NCBI RefSeq assembly: GCF_033170385.1
Contig: NZ_CP126170.1
Coordinates: forward strand, 644,001 to 708,000
Direction of reading: 5' to 3'
Source: Xanthomonas rydalmerensis
GTDB taxonomy: Bacteria; Pseudomonadota; Gammaproteobacteria; Xanthomonadales; Xanthomonadaceae
Length of the DNA stretch: 64,000 nt
Shown here: positions 15,181 through 23,810 of the stretch, piece after piece
Layout of the letters: each line of letters opens with the position of its first letter
Numbering within the stretch: position 1 is the first letter of the stretch
Notes under the pieces: model-generated
What the model was told of the DNA's origin: nothing
The model's database searches: none
Seen by the model: the letters and a program-made list of their open reading frames with translations, nothing else
Made by a program: the position numbers and the translations under genes

Positions 15181-15298
15181 CGCCCCTCTCCCGTTGGGGC
15201 GACAGGGTGCGGCCTGCGCGCCACTGGCGCGCGCACCCTGGAGCGCCCGCGCCGCAAGCGCGGGCCGGGGCGCGGGGCGGGGGTTGGGGTGAGGGTGC
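15181..15298. repeat. Expanded CCCCTCTCCC hairpin repeat
   Basis: Begins CCCCTCTCCCGTTGGGG and ends GGGTTGGGGTGAGGGT, as in the other copies. The centre is expanded with further palindromes (GGTGCGGCCTGCGCGCC... and GCGCCCGCGCCGCAAGCGCGG). It lies between the DUF4142 and pirin genes, which converge. Confidence 0.75.
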
Positions 15299-15347
15299 GG
15301 CGCGAAGCGACGCGCAGCGTTGGGGCCTCGGGAATCGGTGACACGCC

Positions 15348-16418
15348 CTAGCCGTTGGCGGCGACCGCGTGCGGCGCCGGCCGCTCCTCGCGCCCATCCG
15401 GATGTCGCGCGAAGCGGGTCGGGTCGCTGCCGTGCACCGGCGCCTCGTCCTGCCATGGCCAGCCGCCGAACTGGGTGCGGCGATAGTCGGCCATGGCCTG
15501 GGCGATCTCGGCCTGGGTATTCATCACGAACGGACCGTGTTGCGCCACCGGTTCGGCGATCGGTCGGCCTTGCAGCACCAGGAACTCGCTCGCCTCGCCG
15601 TCGCCACTGACCAACTCGACCGCCTGATCGGCGTGCAACTCAATCGCCGCGTGGCGGGTCACCGGGCGTCCGCCCACCGTCACCGCTGTGCCCTTGAAGA
15701 AATACAGACTGCGGCGCGTGCCGCGGCCTTGCGCGGCGGGCAGGATCCAGCGTGCGCCGGGTGCCATGCGGATCGTCCAGATGGCCACATCGGCATCGTC
15801 CTGCGCGGCCCACGAATCCGGTGGCGGCGCGAGCGGGCCGCCGGCGCTGCCGGGCGCGGCGTCGACCGGACCGATGCGACCGGCCACGCAGGCCACCTCG
15901 GTGGTGCGGCCGGCGTCGTCGGTGGCAGTGAAGCGCGGCAGGTCTTCCGACCAGAACATGGTGAAGTGCGGCGCGGCCAGCTTGTTGCGCGCCGGCAGGT
16001 TGAGCCAGATCTGGAACAGTTCCAGCGGGTTGGGCGCCGCCGTGTCCAGCAGCGGGAACATCTCCGAATGGACGATGCCCGCGCCGGCCGTCACCCATTG
16101 CACGTCGCCGGCGCCGAAGCGCGCCGCCGCACCGAGCGAGTCGGCATGGTCGATCAGGCCCTTGCGCACGATGGTCACGGTCTCGAAGCCGCGGTGCGGA
16201 TGACCGGGAAAGCCGGGAATCTCCTCGCCGTGATACATGCTCCAGCCGTCCTTGCGGCTGAAGTCCTGGCCGATGGCGCGGCCGTGCAGGGACGCCGCCG
16301 GCCCCATCGCGCCGTTGCCGGCGGGGTAGGCATCGTCGTGGTAGACGCAGAACAGGAACGGGTCGATCGTGTCCCAAGGGAAGCCAAGCGGCTTGATCTG
16401 GACGATGGGGTCGGTCAT
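15348..16418 (-). CDS. Pirin-family protein
   Basis: A 356-residue bicupin of the pirin family. The N-terminal cupin contains the metal-binding pattern GHPHRGFETVTIV and later HSEMFPL with QWVTAGAGIVHSE; the second half carries a Pirin_C-type cupin (VELVSGDGEASEFLVLQGRPI). Members are Fe-binding proteins, some with quercetinase activity and others regulatory, so the reaction is undefined. The start at 16418 (MTDPIVQIKPLGFPWDTID) follows AAGGA; a longer frame to 16463 is less likely. It faces away from the sigma-factor gene. About 260 residues would be usual; this copy is longer, with inserts in the middle. Confidence 0.85.
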   Translation of the reverse strand: MTDPIVQIKPLGFPWDTIDPFLFCVYHDDAYPAGNGAMGPAASLHGRAIGQDFSRKDGWSMYHGEEIPGFPGHPHRGFETVTIVRKGLIDHADSLGAAARFGAGDVQWVTAGAGIVHSEMFPLLDTAAPNPLELFQIWLNLPARNKLAAPHFTMFWSEDLPRFTATDDAGRTTEVACVAGRIGPVDAAPGSAGGPLAPPPDSWAAQDDADVAIWTIRMAPGARWILPAAQGRGTRRSLYFFKGTAVTVGGRPVTRHAAIELHADQAVELVSGDGEASEFLVLQGRPIAEPVAQHGPFVMNTQAEIAQAMADYRRTQFGGWPWQDEAPVHGSDPTRFARHPDGREERPAPHAVAANG

Positions 16419-16770
16419 GGAAAGATCCTTCGTGCGAACGCCGCCCGAGGATGGACGCGGCAATCTTCACGATATGGGGCGGTGCCGAGGGAACGGAAGG
16501 CCGGTCCGAAGGACATCCTGTCCCGCACGGGAAACGCTGGGATGCGCCGCCGCCGCGTCCATGGCGATGGCGCAGGCGCGGTGACCGGCCGCGTCGCATG
16601 CGCCGATCCAGCGAACCCGGCAGTCGGTGCGTGAACTGAATGCTTGCTGGGGCGCAACCGCTCCTCTGTGCCCGCACGACCCATGCGTCATCGGACTGTC
16701 ATCGCCGGCGACCAGCATCGCGCCTTTCCGAATCGCCGGCTGCCGATGGCGCCGGCACTGCGAGTGGCTG

Positions 16771-17286
16771 GTGCGTTCCGAACCCCTGCCGGCGTTGTCG
16801 CGGCTGTTCCTGCAATGGCGGCCGTCGCTGAGCCGCTACTTCCGCAAGCGCCGCGCCGAGGCATGGGATGCCGACGACCTGTTGCAGGAAGTGTGGCTGC
16901 GCCTGCAGCGCAGCGAGGCGCACGCGCCGGAGATCGCCAATCCCGAAGCCTACCTGTTCACCATCGCCGCCAACCTGATGCGCGAGCACGCGCTGCTGCA
17001 CCAGCGCAGCAGCCAGCGCGACACCTGCCTGGACGACGTGCTGGACCGGCTGGCGGTGCCGTGCGAGGCCGATGCGCAGGTGCATCGCGCGCAGCGCCGG
17101 CAGCGCCTGGCCGAGCTGATGGCGCGGCTGCCGCCCAAGTGCCGCGCGGCGATGACGCTGCGCTACCGCGACGAACTGGGCTACCAGGAGATCGCCGAGC
17201 AACTGCAGATCTCCAGCCACATGGTCAAGAAGTACATCATCAAGGGCCTGGCGGTATGCCGGCAGGGCATGGCGCGCTATGCGTGA
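16771..17286 (+). CDS. FecI-like ECF sigma factor
   Basis: A 171-residue ECF sigma factor of the iron/TonB-signalling type. Region 2 is LFLQWRPSLSRYFRKRRAEAWDADDLLQEVWLR, and region 4 is LAELMARLPPKCRAAMTLRYRDELGYQEIAEQLQIS with its DNA-contacting helix SSHMVKKYIIKGLA. GTG 16771 gives the usual length; an upstream ATG at 16627 would add 48 residues unlike the family. Its last bases overlap the fecR start. It should be released by the adjacent FecR when the receptor is occupied, and then transcribe the receptor operon. Confidence 0.87.
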   Translation: MRSEPLPALSRLFLQWRPSLSRYFRKRRAEAWDADDLLQEVWLRLQRSEAHAPEIANPEAYLFTIAANLMREHALLHQRSSQRDTCLDDVLDRLAVPCEADAQVHRAQRRQRLAELMARLPPKCRAAMTLRYRDELGYQEIAEQLQISSHMVKKYIIKGLAVCRQGMARYA

Positions 17287-18361
17287 GGAGTCGCAGCGCA
17301 GCGCCGAGGCGGCCGCGGACTGGTACCTGGCGCAGCGCGAGACCACGTTGTCGCCGGCGCGGCAGGCCGAGTTCCTGGCCTGGTTGCGGCAATCGCCGGC
17401 GCACGTGGCCGCCTATTTCGACATCGCGCGTCTGCATGGCGACCTGCCGTCCGCGGCGCAGGCGCAGCAGGCCAGCAGTGCGCAGCTACGCGCGCATGCC
17501 TTGCGCAGCGGGGCGGTGGTGGTGCCGTTGCGCCCGGATGTGGATGCAATGCCGATGGCGCGCAATCCGCGTCGTGTCGCGCCACGGCGCAGGCGCTGGC
17601 CATTAGCGGTGGCGGCCCTTCTGGCGCTGGCCGCTGCCGGCCTGGCGTTGCGCCTGAGCGCGCCAACGCCGGTACCGGCGACCGTATACGCCGCGCCGGC
17701 AGACGCGGCGCGCAGCGTCGCGCTGGACGATGGCAGCGTGGTGCACCTGGACCGCGGTGGCGCGATCGCGGTGCGCTACGGCACGCAGCGCCGCGACATC
17801 GCCCTGCTGCGCGGCAAGGCGGTGTTCGACCTGGGCCACGATCCCGGGCGGCCGTTGCGGGTCAGCGTCGGGACGCTGGTGCTGCGCGATGTCGGCACCG
17901 TGTTCGGGGTCGACCCGCAGGCCGGCGGTGCACGGGTCACCGTGTTGCAGGGACGGGTGCAGGTGTCGAGCGATACCCCGGCATGGTGGCGCCGCAGCGA
18001 CCTGCCGTCGGAAGGACCGACGCTGGCGGACCTGGGCAGCGGCCAGCAGGCGCGGGTGGATGCGCAGGGCCGCGTGCTGGCGCGGCACGACCACGCCGAC
18101 ATCGCCGACGCCACCGCCTGGCTGCCGGCGCAGGTCGGCGTGCAGGATCGCAGCCTGGGCGACGTGGCGCGGCTGTTCAACGCCTACACCACCCAGCCGC
18201 TGCACATCGCCGATCCGGCGCTGGCGGCGCGGCGGGTCAGCGGCGTGTTCCACCTGCGCGATCCGGAGGCCTTCGTCGCGTATCTGGGCAGCCTGCCGGA
18301 CGTGCAGGTACAGCGCGATGCGCACGCGGTGACCATCCGCCGCGCGCCGGCACCGCTGTAA
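17279..18361 (+). CDS. FecR-family anti-sigma factor
   Basis: A 360-residue inner-membrane regulator. The cytoplasmic DUF4880-type domain (residues 8-60, AADWYLAQRETTLSPARQAEFLAWL) binds the sigma factor. A single membrane span lies near residues 103-122 (WPLAVAALLALAAAGLALRL). The periplasmic FecR domain (RSVALDDGSVVHLDRGGAIAVRY) and C-terminal DUF4974-like part (WLPAQVGVQDRSLGDVARLFNAYT) contact the receptor's signalling domain. The start ATG overlaps the sigma gene by 8 bp. It forms a standard sigma/anti-sigma/receptor triad with its neighbours. Confidence 0.9.
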   Translation: MREESQRSAEAAADWYLAQRETTLSPARQAEFLAWLRQSPAHVAAYFDIARLHGDLPSAAQAQQASSAQLRAHALRSGAVVVPLRPDVDAMPMARNPRRVAPRRRRWPLAVAALLALAAAGLALRLSAPTPVPATVYAAPADAARSVALDDGSVVHLDRGGAIAVRYGTQRRDIALLRGKAVFDLGHDPGRPLRVSVGTLVLRDVGTVFGVDPQAGGARVTVLQGRVQVSSDTPAWWRRSDLPSEGPTLADLGSGQQARVDAQGRVLARHDHADIADATAWLPAQVGVQDRSLGDVARLFNAYTTQPLHIADPALAARRVSGVFHLRDPEAFVAYLGSLPDVQVQRDAHAVTIRRAPAPL

Positions 18362-18475
18362 GAAAAAATTCACGAAATCGACGGTAGCCGCACGGCGCAC
18401 CGGGGCACTCCTAGGAAGCATGGCCGTCGCGCAGTACGCGCGGGCCCGCCCTTCCTCCCCTCCGGTGTGATCGTC

Positions 18476-20980
18476 ATGCGCAAGCCTCTCGTCGTCTCCA
18501 TCGCCCTGCTGCTCGGCAGTGCGTCCTCGCTGCCGGCCTGGTCGGCGCCCGCCGTCACCGCGTCGGCCATCGCGCCCATGCCGTTGGCGCAGGCGCTGGA
18601 CCAGTTCGCGCGCAGCAGCGGCCTGCAATTGATGTACGACCCGGCGCTGGCCACGGGGCTGCGCAGCAGCGGCGCGCCGGCCGGCCTGGCGCCGCCGCAG
18701 CAACTGCATGCGCTGCTCGCCGGCACCGGCCTGGACTACCGCATGTTGACGCCCGGCTCGGTCGCCATCGTGCGCAGCAGCGTCGCCACCGCTGCGCCGG
18801 CCGCCGCGCCGCGGGCGCCACGCAGCGCTGCCCCGGCGCGCGCCGAGGCCGACGGCGAGCACGACGGCCCGCGTGAACTGGCGCCGATCAACGTCACCGC
18901 CAACAGTGTCGACACACTGGCGCCCAGCGCCGCGCCGCTGGAGGCGAGCCAGCCAACCTCGGTGATCGACGAGCGCTTCATCCGCGACGGCCTGCGCCTG
19001 AATTCGAACTACGACGACATCATCAAGTACGCGCCCAGCGTGGTCACCACCTCGCCGGAAGGCCCGGGCCTGGGCAAGAACGAAGGCATCAGCATTCGCG
19101 GCTTCCAGGATGGCCAGTTCAACATCACCTTCGACGGCATCCCGTTCGGCGATGCCAGCGATCTGCACCACACCACCTCGGCCTACTTCAACAACCACGT
19201 GCTCGGCCAGGCCGAGATCGACCGCGGCCCCGGCGGCGGCGCCACCATCGGCAACGCCACCTTCGGCGGCACCCTGGCGCTGCGCACGCGCAACCCCAGC
19301 GAGGTGGACGGCGTCACCGTGTACGGCACCGGCGGCAGCTGGAACACCTGGGCCGGCGGCGTCAGCGCCGACGAGCACATCGGCAACACGCGCCTGTTCG
19401 TCGACCTATCCAAGGAGGCCAGCGATACCTACCTCAAAGGCACCGACGATCGCCGCGAGCATGCCTTCCTCAAGACCGTCAGCGACCTCGGCGAGGCCAC
19501 CACGCTGACCTTCGTCAGCAGCTACAACCAGGAGCACCAGAACACCGTGCAGGGCGCCACCCGCGCGCAGATCGCGCAGCACGGCTGGCGCTACGGCCTG
19601 GGCGACGATCCGACGCTGCAGAACTACACCGGCTACAACGCCGCCGCCTACTACTCCAGCTTCACCTACCTGGGCCTGAGCACGCGCCTGGGCGCCTGGG
19701 ACCTGGACAACAAGGTCTACTACAACAGCTTCGACCATACCGCGGCCAAGACCAGCATCCCCACCAGCGAGAGCGCCGCCGACAACGGCGTGACCTTCTA
19801 CGGCGCGACCGGCAAGAAGCTGTCCAAGGCCGCCAAGGACGTGCCGGGCAAGCTCTCGGACAACGACTTCCGCGCCTTCGGCGACGTGCTGCGGCTGGCG
19901 CGCGATCTCGGCCCGGGCCAACTGCAGACCGGCGTGTGGGTGGAGCGCAACCTCGACGAGCGCCAGCAGTTGCCGGTGGACATGAGCACCGGCGCGGCCA
20001 GCGGCACCAAGTACGGGCCGCTGTACAACTACAAGCTGCACGACCGCACCGACACCTTGCAGCCGTACCTGCAGTACGACTGGAAACTCAGCGACAGCCT
20101 CACCCTCAGTCCGGGCCTGCGCTACGCGCGCGTGCAACGTCAGCTCGATGCCGAGGTCAACAAGAGCACGCCGCCGGCGCCTGCGCACAGCGAGGCCAGC
20201 TACGACGCCACGCTGCCGTCGCTGAGCCTGCACCAGGCCTTCAACGAGCACTGGAGCGGCTACGTGCAGGCTGCGCGCGGCTTCCTGGCGCCGCCGATCG
20301 ACGTGATCGAACTCAACGGCACCCGTGGCCTGCGTCCGGAACTGACCAGCAACTACCAGCTCGGCACCAGCTATGCCGCGCGCGGCCTGACCTTCGGCGC
20401 CGACGTCTACTACATCGACTTCAGCAACTACATCAGCCAGACCCTGGTCACGACCGACAACGGCACCGAGAGCGCCTTCGTCAACGGCGGCGGCGCGGTG
20501 TACCGCGGCGCCGAGGCAGAGGCCACCTACGCGCTCACGCCGGTCCTGAGCCTGTACGCCAACGCCAGCTACAACGAGGCCACCTACAAGCACAGCAGCA
20601 CCCAGGTGGCCGGCACGCCGCGGGTGACCGCAGCGCTGGGCCTGCTGTACAACAGCGGCACCGGCTACTTCGGCTCGCTGATGGAAAAGGTGGTGGGCGC
20701 GCAGTACGGCGTGGACAACACCACCACGCCCAGCGGTGCCACGGTGTTCGGCAACGACCAGCGTCTGGGCGGCTACGCCAGCCTGGACGCGGCGCTGGGT
20801 TACCGCAGCACGCACGGGCCCTACGGTCTCAAGGGATACTCGATCAGCATGGACGTCAACAACCTGCTGAACCGGCATGCGCTGATCGGCTACGCCGGCA
20901 CCCGCTCCTCCGACAACCAGCCGCTGTACTTCGGCCTGGCCGGGCGCGGCGTGTTCCTCGACCTGTCGCTGAAGTTCTGA
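18476..20980 (+). CDS. TonB-dependent receptor with signalling (STN) domain
   Basis: An 834-residue outer-membrane receptor. After a signal peptide (to about residue 25) comes a secretin/TonB N-terminal signalling domain (PLAQALDQFARSSGLQLMYD to SVAIVRS, about 35-100). An Ala-rich linker, the plug (TSVIDERFIRDGLRLNSNYDDIIKYAPSV..., ISIRGFQDGQFNITFDGIPF) and a 22-strand-type barrel follow, ending FLDLSLKF. The STN domain links it to FecR and the sigma factor upstream. The phosphatase gene follows after 8 bp, so the imported ligand may be a phosphate ester or its metal complex. The ligand is otherwise unknown. Confidence 0.9.
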   Translation: MRKPLVVSIALLLGSASSLPAWSAPAVTASAIAPMPLAQALDQFARSSGLQLMYDPALATGLRSSGAPAGLAPPQQLHALLAGTGLDYRMLTPGSVAIVRSSVATAAPAAAPRAPRSAAPARAEADGEHDGPRELAPINVTANSVDTLAPSAAPLEASQPTSVIDERFIRDGLRLNSNYDDIIKYAPSVVTTSPEGPGLGKNEGISIRGFQDGQFNITFDGIPFGDASDLHHTTSAYFNNHVLGQAEIDRGPGGGATIGNATFGGTLALRTRNPSEVDGVTVYGTGGSWNTWAGGVSADEHIGNTRLFVDLSKEASDTYLKGTDDRREHAFLKTVSDLGEATTLTFVSSYNQEHQNTVQGATRAQIAQHGWRYGLGDDPTLQNYTGYNAAAYYSSFTYLGLSTRLGAWDLDNKVYYNSFDHTAAKTSIPTSESAADNGVTFYGATGKKLSKAAKDVPGKLSDNDFRAFGDVLRLARDLGPGQLQTGVWVERNLDERQQLPVDMSTGAASGTKYGPLYNYKLHDRTDTLQPYLQYDWKLSDSLTLSPGLRYARVQRQLDAEVNKSTPPAPAHSEASYDATLPSLSLHQAFNEHWSGYVQAARGFLAPPIDVIELNGTRGLRPELTSNYQLGTSYAARGLTFGADVYYIDFSNYISQTLVTTDNGTESAFVNGGGAVYRGAEAEATYALTPVLSLYANASYNEATYKHSSTQVAGTPRVTAALGLLYNSGTGYFGSLMEKVVGAQYGVDNTTTPSGATVFGNDQRLGGYASLDAALGYRSTHGPYGLKGYSISMDVNNLLNRHALIGYAGTRSSDNQPLYFGLAGRGVFLDLSLKF

Positions 20981-20988
20981 GGCCCGCC

Positions 20989-22299
20989 ATGTTCGCTTCC
21001 CGATTCGCACGCGTGCGCAGCGCATGGCGCCTGGCCGCGTTGCTATGCGTCGCCAGCGTCGCCTGGCCGGCGGCCGCATCGCCCAAGGCGGATGCGGCAT
21101 CGACCGCCGCGGAGGTGCGCCTGACGATCGTGGTGATGCGCCACGGCGTGCGCGCACCGACGCAATCGCCACAGGACCTGGCCAAGTACGCCGCACAGCC
21201 CTGGCCGCAATGGCCGGTGGCACCGGGCCAACTCACGGCGCACGGCGCCGCCGGCATGCAGGCGCTGGGCGCGCGCTACCGGCAGCGCTGGCTGACCACG
21301 GCGGCGCTGGCGCCGGACTGCGCCGCGTCCGGCGCACTGGTGATCGCCGACAGCACGCCGCGCAACCACGACAGCGCGGCCGCCTTCACCGAAGGCCTGC
21401 TGCAGGGCTGTCGGGCGCACTACCTGGCGTTGCCGACGACGCAGAACAACCCGCTGTTCCATTTCGGCAAGGACGAGGACAAGGACGACGATGCGCCCGC
21501 GGCACCGCTGCACCTGGACGCGGCCACCCGCAGCCGCCTGCGCGCGTTGCAGCGGGTGCTGTCCGGCTGCGCCGCCCCGACCTGCGCCGCGCAGGAGACG
21601 CAGCGCCTGGACGATCCGCAGCGGCTGCAGGATCCAGCGCAGGCGGCCAAGGCGTTGAAGACCGCCGGCAGCCTGGCCGAGAACCTGATGCTGGAATACG
21701 CGCAGGGCCTACCGTTGCCGCAGGTGGCCTGGGGACGCGCCGATGCCGCGGCGCTGCAGCGGCTGATCGGTCTGCACAATGCCTCCTTCGGCTACAGCAA
21801 GCGTGCGCTGCCGGCGGCACGCGCCGGCGGCTCCAACCTGCTCGCGCACCTGCTGGCGACGCTGCAGGCGGCGGCCGGGCAAGCGCCGGCGGTGGCGGCG
21901 CTGGCGCCGGCGGACACGCGTGCGCTGGTGCTGCTGGGGCACGACACCAATTTGGCGCACCTGGCCGGCTTGTTCGGCATCGATCCGCTGGTGCACGGTC
22001 AGCCGGACGCGTATCCGCCCGGCGGCGCGCTGCTGCTGGAACTGGTGCGGCAGGACGGCCACGACTTCCTGCAACTGCGCAGCGTGGTGCCGACGTTGCA
22101 GGCGCTGCGTGCCAACCGCTTCGATGGCCGCGGCCTGCGCGAGCGGCGCTGGCCGTTGCCCGGCTGCGGCCAGCGCCTGCGCTGCCCGCTGGCGATTGCC
22201 TTGCCGGCGTTGCAGGCGCGGCTGGATCCGCAGCGGGTCGAGGCTGCGGTGCCGCCGATGACCGAGTGGCCGGCACAGGCGGCGCCGGTGGGCGATTAG
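20989..22299 (+). CDS. Histidine acid phosphatase, AppA/phytase-like
   Basis: A 436-residue exported phosphatase of the histidine acid phosphatase clan. The signal peptide is RSAWRLAALLCVASVAWPAAA. The catalytic RHGVRAP motif is at 51-57 (nucleophile His52) and the proton-donor motif His318-Asp319 is in GHDTN. The surrounding GHDTNLAHLAGLFGID resembles E. coli AppA phytase. It should release phosphate from phytate or sugar phosphates in the periplasm or outside. It lies 8 bp after a signalling TonB receptor and probably shares its transcript. An acidic insert (FGKDEDKDDDAP) is unusual. Confidence 0.87.
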   Translation: MFASRFARVRSAWRLAALLCVASVAWPAAASPKADAASTAAEVRLTIVVMRHGVRAPTQSPQDLAKYAAQPWPQWPVAPGQLTAHGAAGMQALGARYRQRWLTTAALAPDCAASGALVIADSTPRNHDSAAAFTEGLLQGCRAHYLALPTTQNNPLFHFGKDEDKDDDAPAAPLHLDAATRSRLRALQRVLSGCAAPTCAAQETQRLDDPQRLQDPAQAAKALKTAGSLAENLMLEYAQGLPLPQVAWGRADAAALQRLIGLHNASFGYSKRALPAARAGGSNLLAHLLATLQAAAGQAPAVAALAPADTRALVLLGHDTNLAHLAGLFGIDPLVHGQPDAYPPGGALLLELVRQDGHDFLQLRSVVPTLQALRANRFDGRGLRERRWPLPGCGQRLRCPLAIALPALQARLDPQRVEAAVPPMTEWPAQAAPVGD

Positions 22300-22311
22300 C
22301 TTGGCGGCACC

Positions 22312-22379
22312 GTAGGAGCGGCTTCAGCCGCGACCGGGCGTTCCTACGTCGTGCCTGTCGCGGCTGAAGCCGCTCCTAC
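22312..22379. repeat. REP-like repeat, paired arms
   Basis: Two complete inverted arms with a short centre (GGGCGTTCCTACGTCGTGCC), 12 bp after the phosphatase stop, where it probably ends the sigma-receptor-phosphatase transcript. The rest of the gap 22380-22505 holds nothing further that I can recognise. Confidence 0.88.
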
Positions 22380-22505
22380 GCGTGCCACCGGGTCCGGCGT
22401 GAACACCGCCCGCCGTCACGGACCACTCAGCGCGGAAGGTCGATCATCGCGGTTCCCCCACGCGCCTGCGCCTGCGTGCGCCGCGCTCCTTGCCAGGACC
22501 CCGCC

Positions 22506-23525
22506 ATGTCCCCGACCCACGCCGCCGCGCTGCCCGACACCATGACCGCGATCGAGATCCGCCAGCCCGGTGCGCCCGAGGTCTTGGTGCCGGTGCGCGT
22601 GCCGCTGCCGCACCCCGGGCGCGGCGAACTGCTGGTGCGGGTGGCCGCGGCCGGCGTCAACCGCCCCGACGTGATGCAGCGCCAGGGCAGCTATCCGCCG
22701 CCGCCGGGTGCCTCGCCGTTGCCGGGGCTGGAGTTCGCCGGCGAGGTGGTTGGCCTGGGCGATGGGGTGGAACGCTACCGGCTGGGCGACCAGGTCTGCG
22801 CGCTGGTCGCCGGCGGCGGCTATGCCGAGTACGCGGTGGTGCACGAGCGCAATGCCCTGCCGGTGCCGGCGGCGCTGAGCCTGACCGAGGCCGCGGCGGT
22901 GCCGGAAACCTTCTTCACCGTGTGGACCAACGTGTTCCAGCGCGGCCGCCTGCAGTCCGGCGAGACCCTGCTGGTGCACGGCGGCACCTCCGGTATCGGC
23001 AGCGTCGCCACGCTGCTGGGGCGGGCCTTCGGCGCACGGGTGATCAGCACCGTCGGCTCGGCCGACAAGCGCGCGGCCAGCCTGGCGCTGGGCGCGGAGG
23101 CGGCGATCCTGTACCGCGAGGAGGACTTCGTCGCCGAGACGATGCGCCTGACCGAGGGCCGCGGCGCCGATGTGATCGTGGACCTGATCGGCGGCGACTA
23201 CCTGGCGCGCAACTACCAGGCCGCGGCGCTGGACGGGCGCATCGTGCAGATCGGCATCCAGCAGGGCAAGGTGCGCGAGCTGGACCTGATGCCGCTGCTG
23301 GCCAAGCGGCTGACCCACACCGGCTCGACCCTGCGCCCGCGTTCGGTGATGGAAAAGGCGGCGATCGCGCGCGAGCTGGAGCAGCAGGTGTGGCCGCTGC
23401 TGGCGCAGGGCCGGATCAAGCCGCAGGTGGACCGCTGCTTCCCGCTGCAGGAGGCGGCGCAGGCGCATGCGCTGATGGAGTCCAGCGCGCATATCGGCAA
23501 GATCGTGCTGACGACGGCGCAGTGA
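22506..23525 (+). CDS. NAD(P)H quinone oxidoreductase, zinc-free MDR family
   Basis: A 339-residue medium-chain reductase of the quinone oxidoreductase/PIG3 group. The catalytic domain begins MTAIEIRQPGAPEVLVPV and includes GVNRPDVMQRQGSYPPPPGASPLPGLEFAGEV, the usual signature without zinc cysteines. The nucleotide domain has the glycine-rich HGGTSGIGSVATLLGRAFGARVISTVGS. It reduces quinones or alkenals with NADPH in the cytoplasm. ATG 22506 follows AGGA; ATG 22542 is the alternative and would remove 12 residues. It stands alone between two REP repeats. Confidence 0.88.
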   Translation: MSPTHAAALPDTMTAIEIRQPGAPEVLVPVRVPLPHPGRGELLVRVAAAGVNRPDVMQRQGSYPPPPGASPLPGLEFAGEVVGLGDGVERYRLGDQVCALVAGGGYAEYAVVHERNALPVPAALSLTEAAAVPETFFTVWTNVFQRGRLQSGETLLVHGGTSGIGSVATLLGRAFGARVISTVGSADKRAASLALGAEAAILYREEDFVAETMRLTEGRGADVIVDLIGGDYLARNYQAAALDGRIVQIGIQQGKVRELDLMPLLAKRLTHTGSTLRPRSVMEKAAIARELEQQVWPLLAQGRIKPQVDRCFPLQEAAQAHALMESSAHIGKIVLTTAQ

Positions 23526-23560
23526 ACCCGGGCATCGGTCGCGGCGACCCGCCTGCCATC

Positions 23561-23626
23561 GTAGGAGCGGCTTCAGCCTCGACGGGCGTTACCGGGAACG
23601 TTCATCGCGGCTGAAGCCGCTCCTAC
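23561..23626. repeat. REP-like repeat, paired arms
   Basis: Both arms are present (one reads GGCTTCAGCCTCGAC, a one-base variant), 36 bp after the oxidoreductase stop. No gene is evident between it and the channel gene start at 23811. Confidence 0.85.
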
Positions 23627-23810
23627 GCCAGGCTTCCGTCGTGATGAGCGGCGCGCTTCGGTTGCGACAGGCGGCCGGCAGGCACCCTTGCGCCCAGGCG
23701 ACACGCGTGCCCGCACCAGTCGCCGCGCCCACCCCTGGCCCGGTTCAACCACCGCGCCGTATAGTGCGCCGCACGCGCGGTGGTCCGCGCTTGCCCGTGC
23801 CGGTCCCTGC

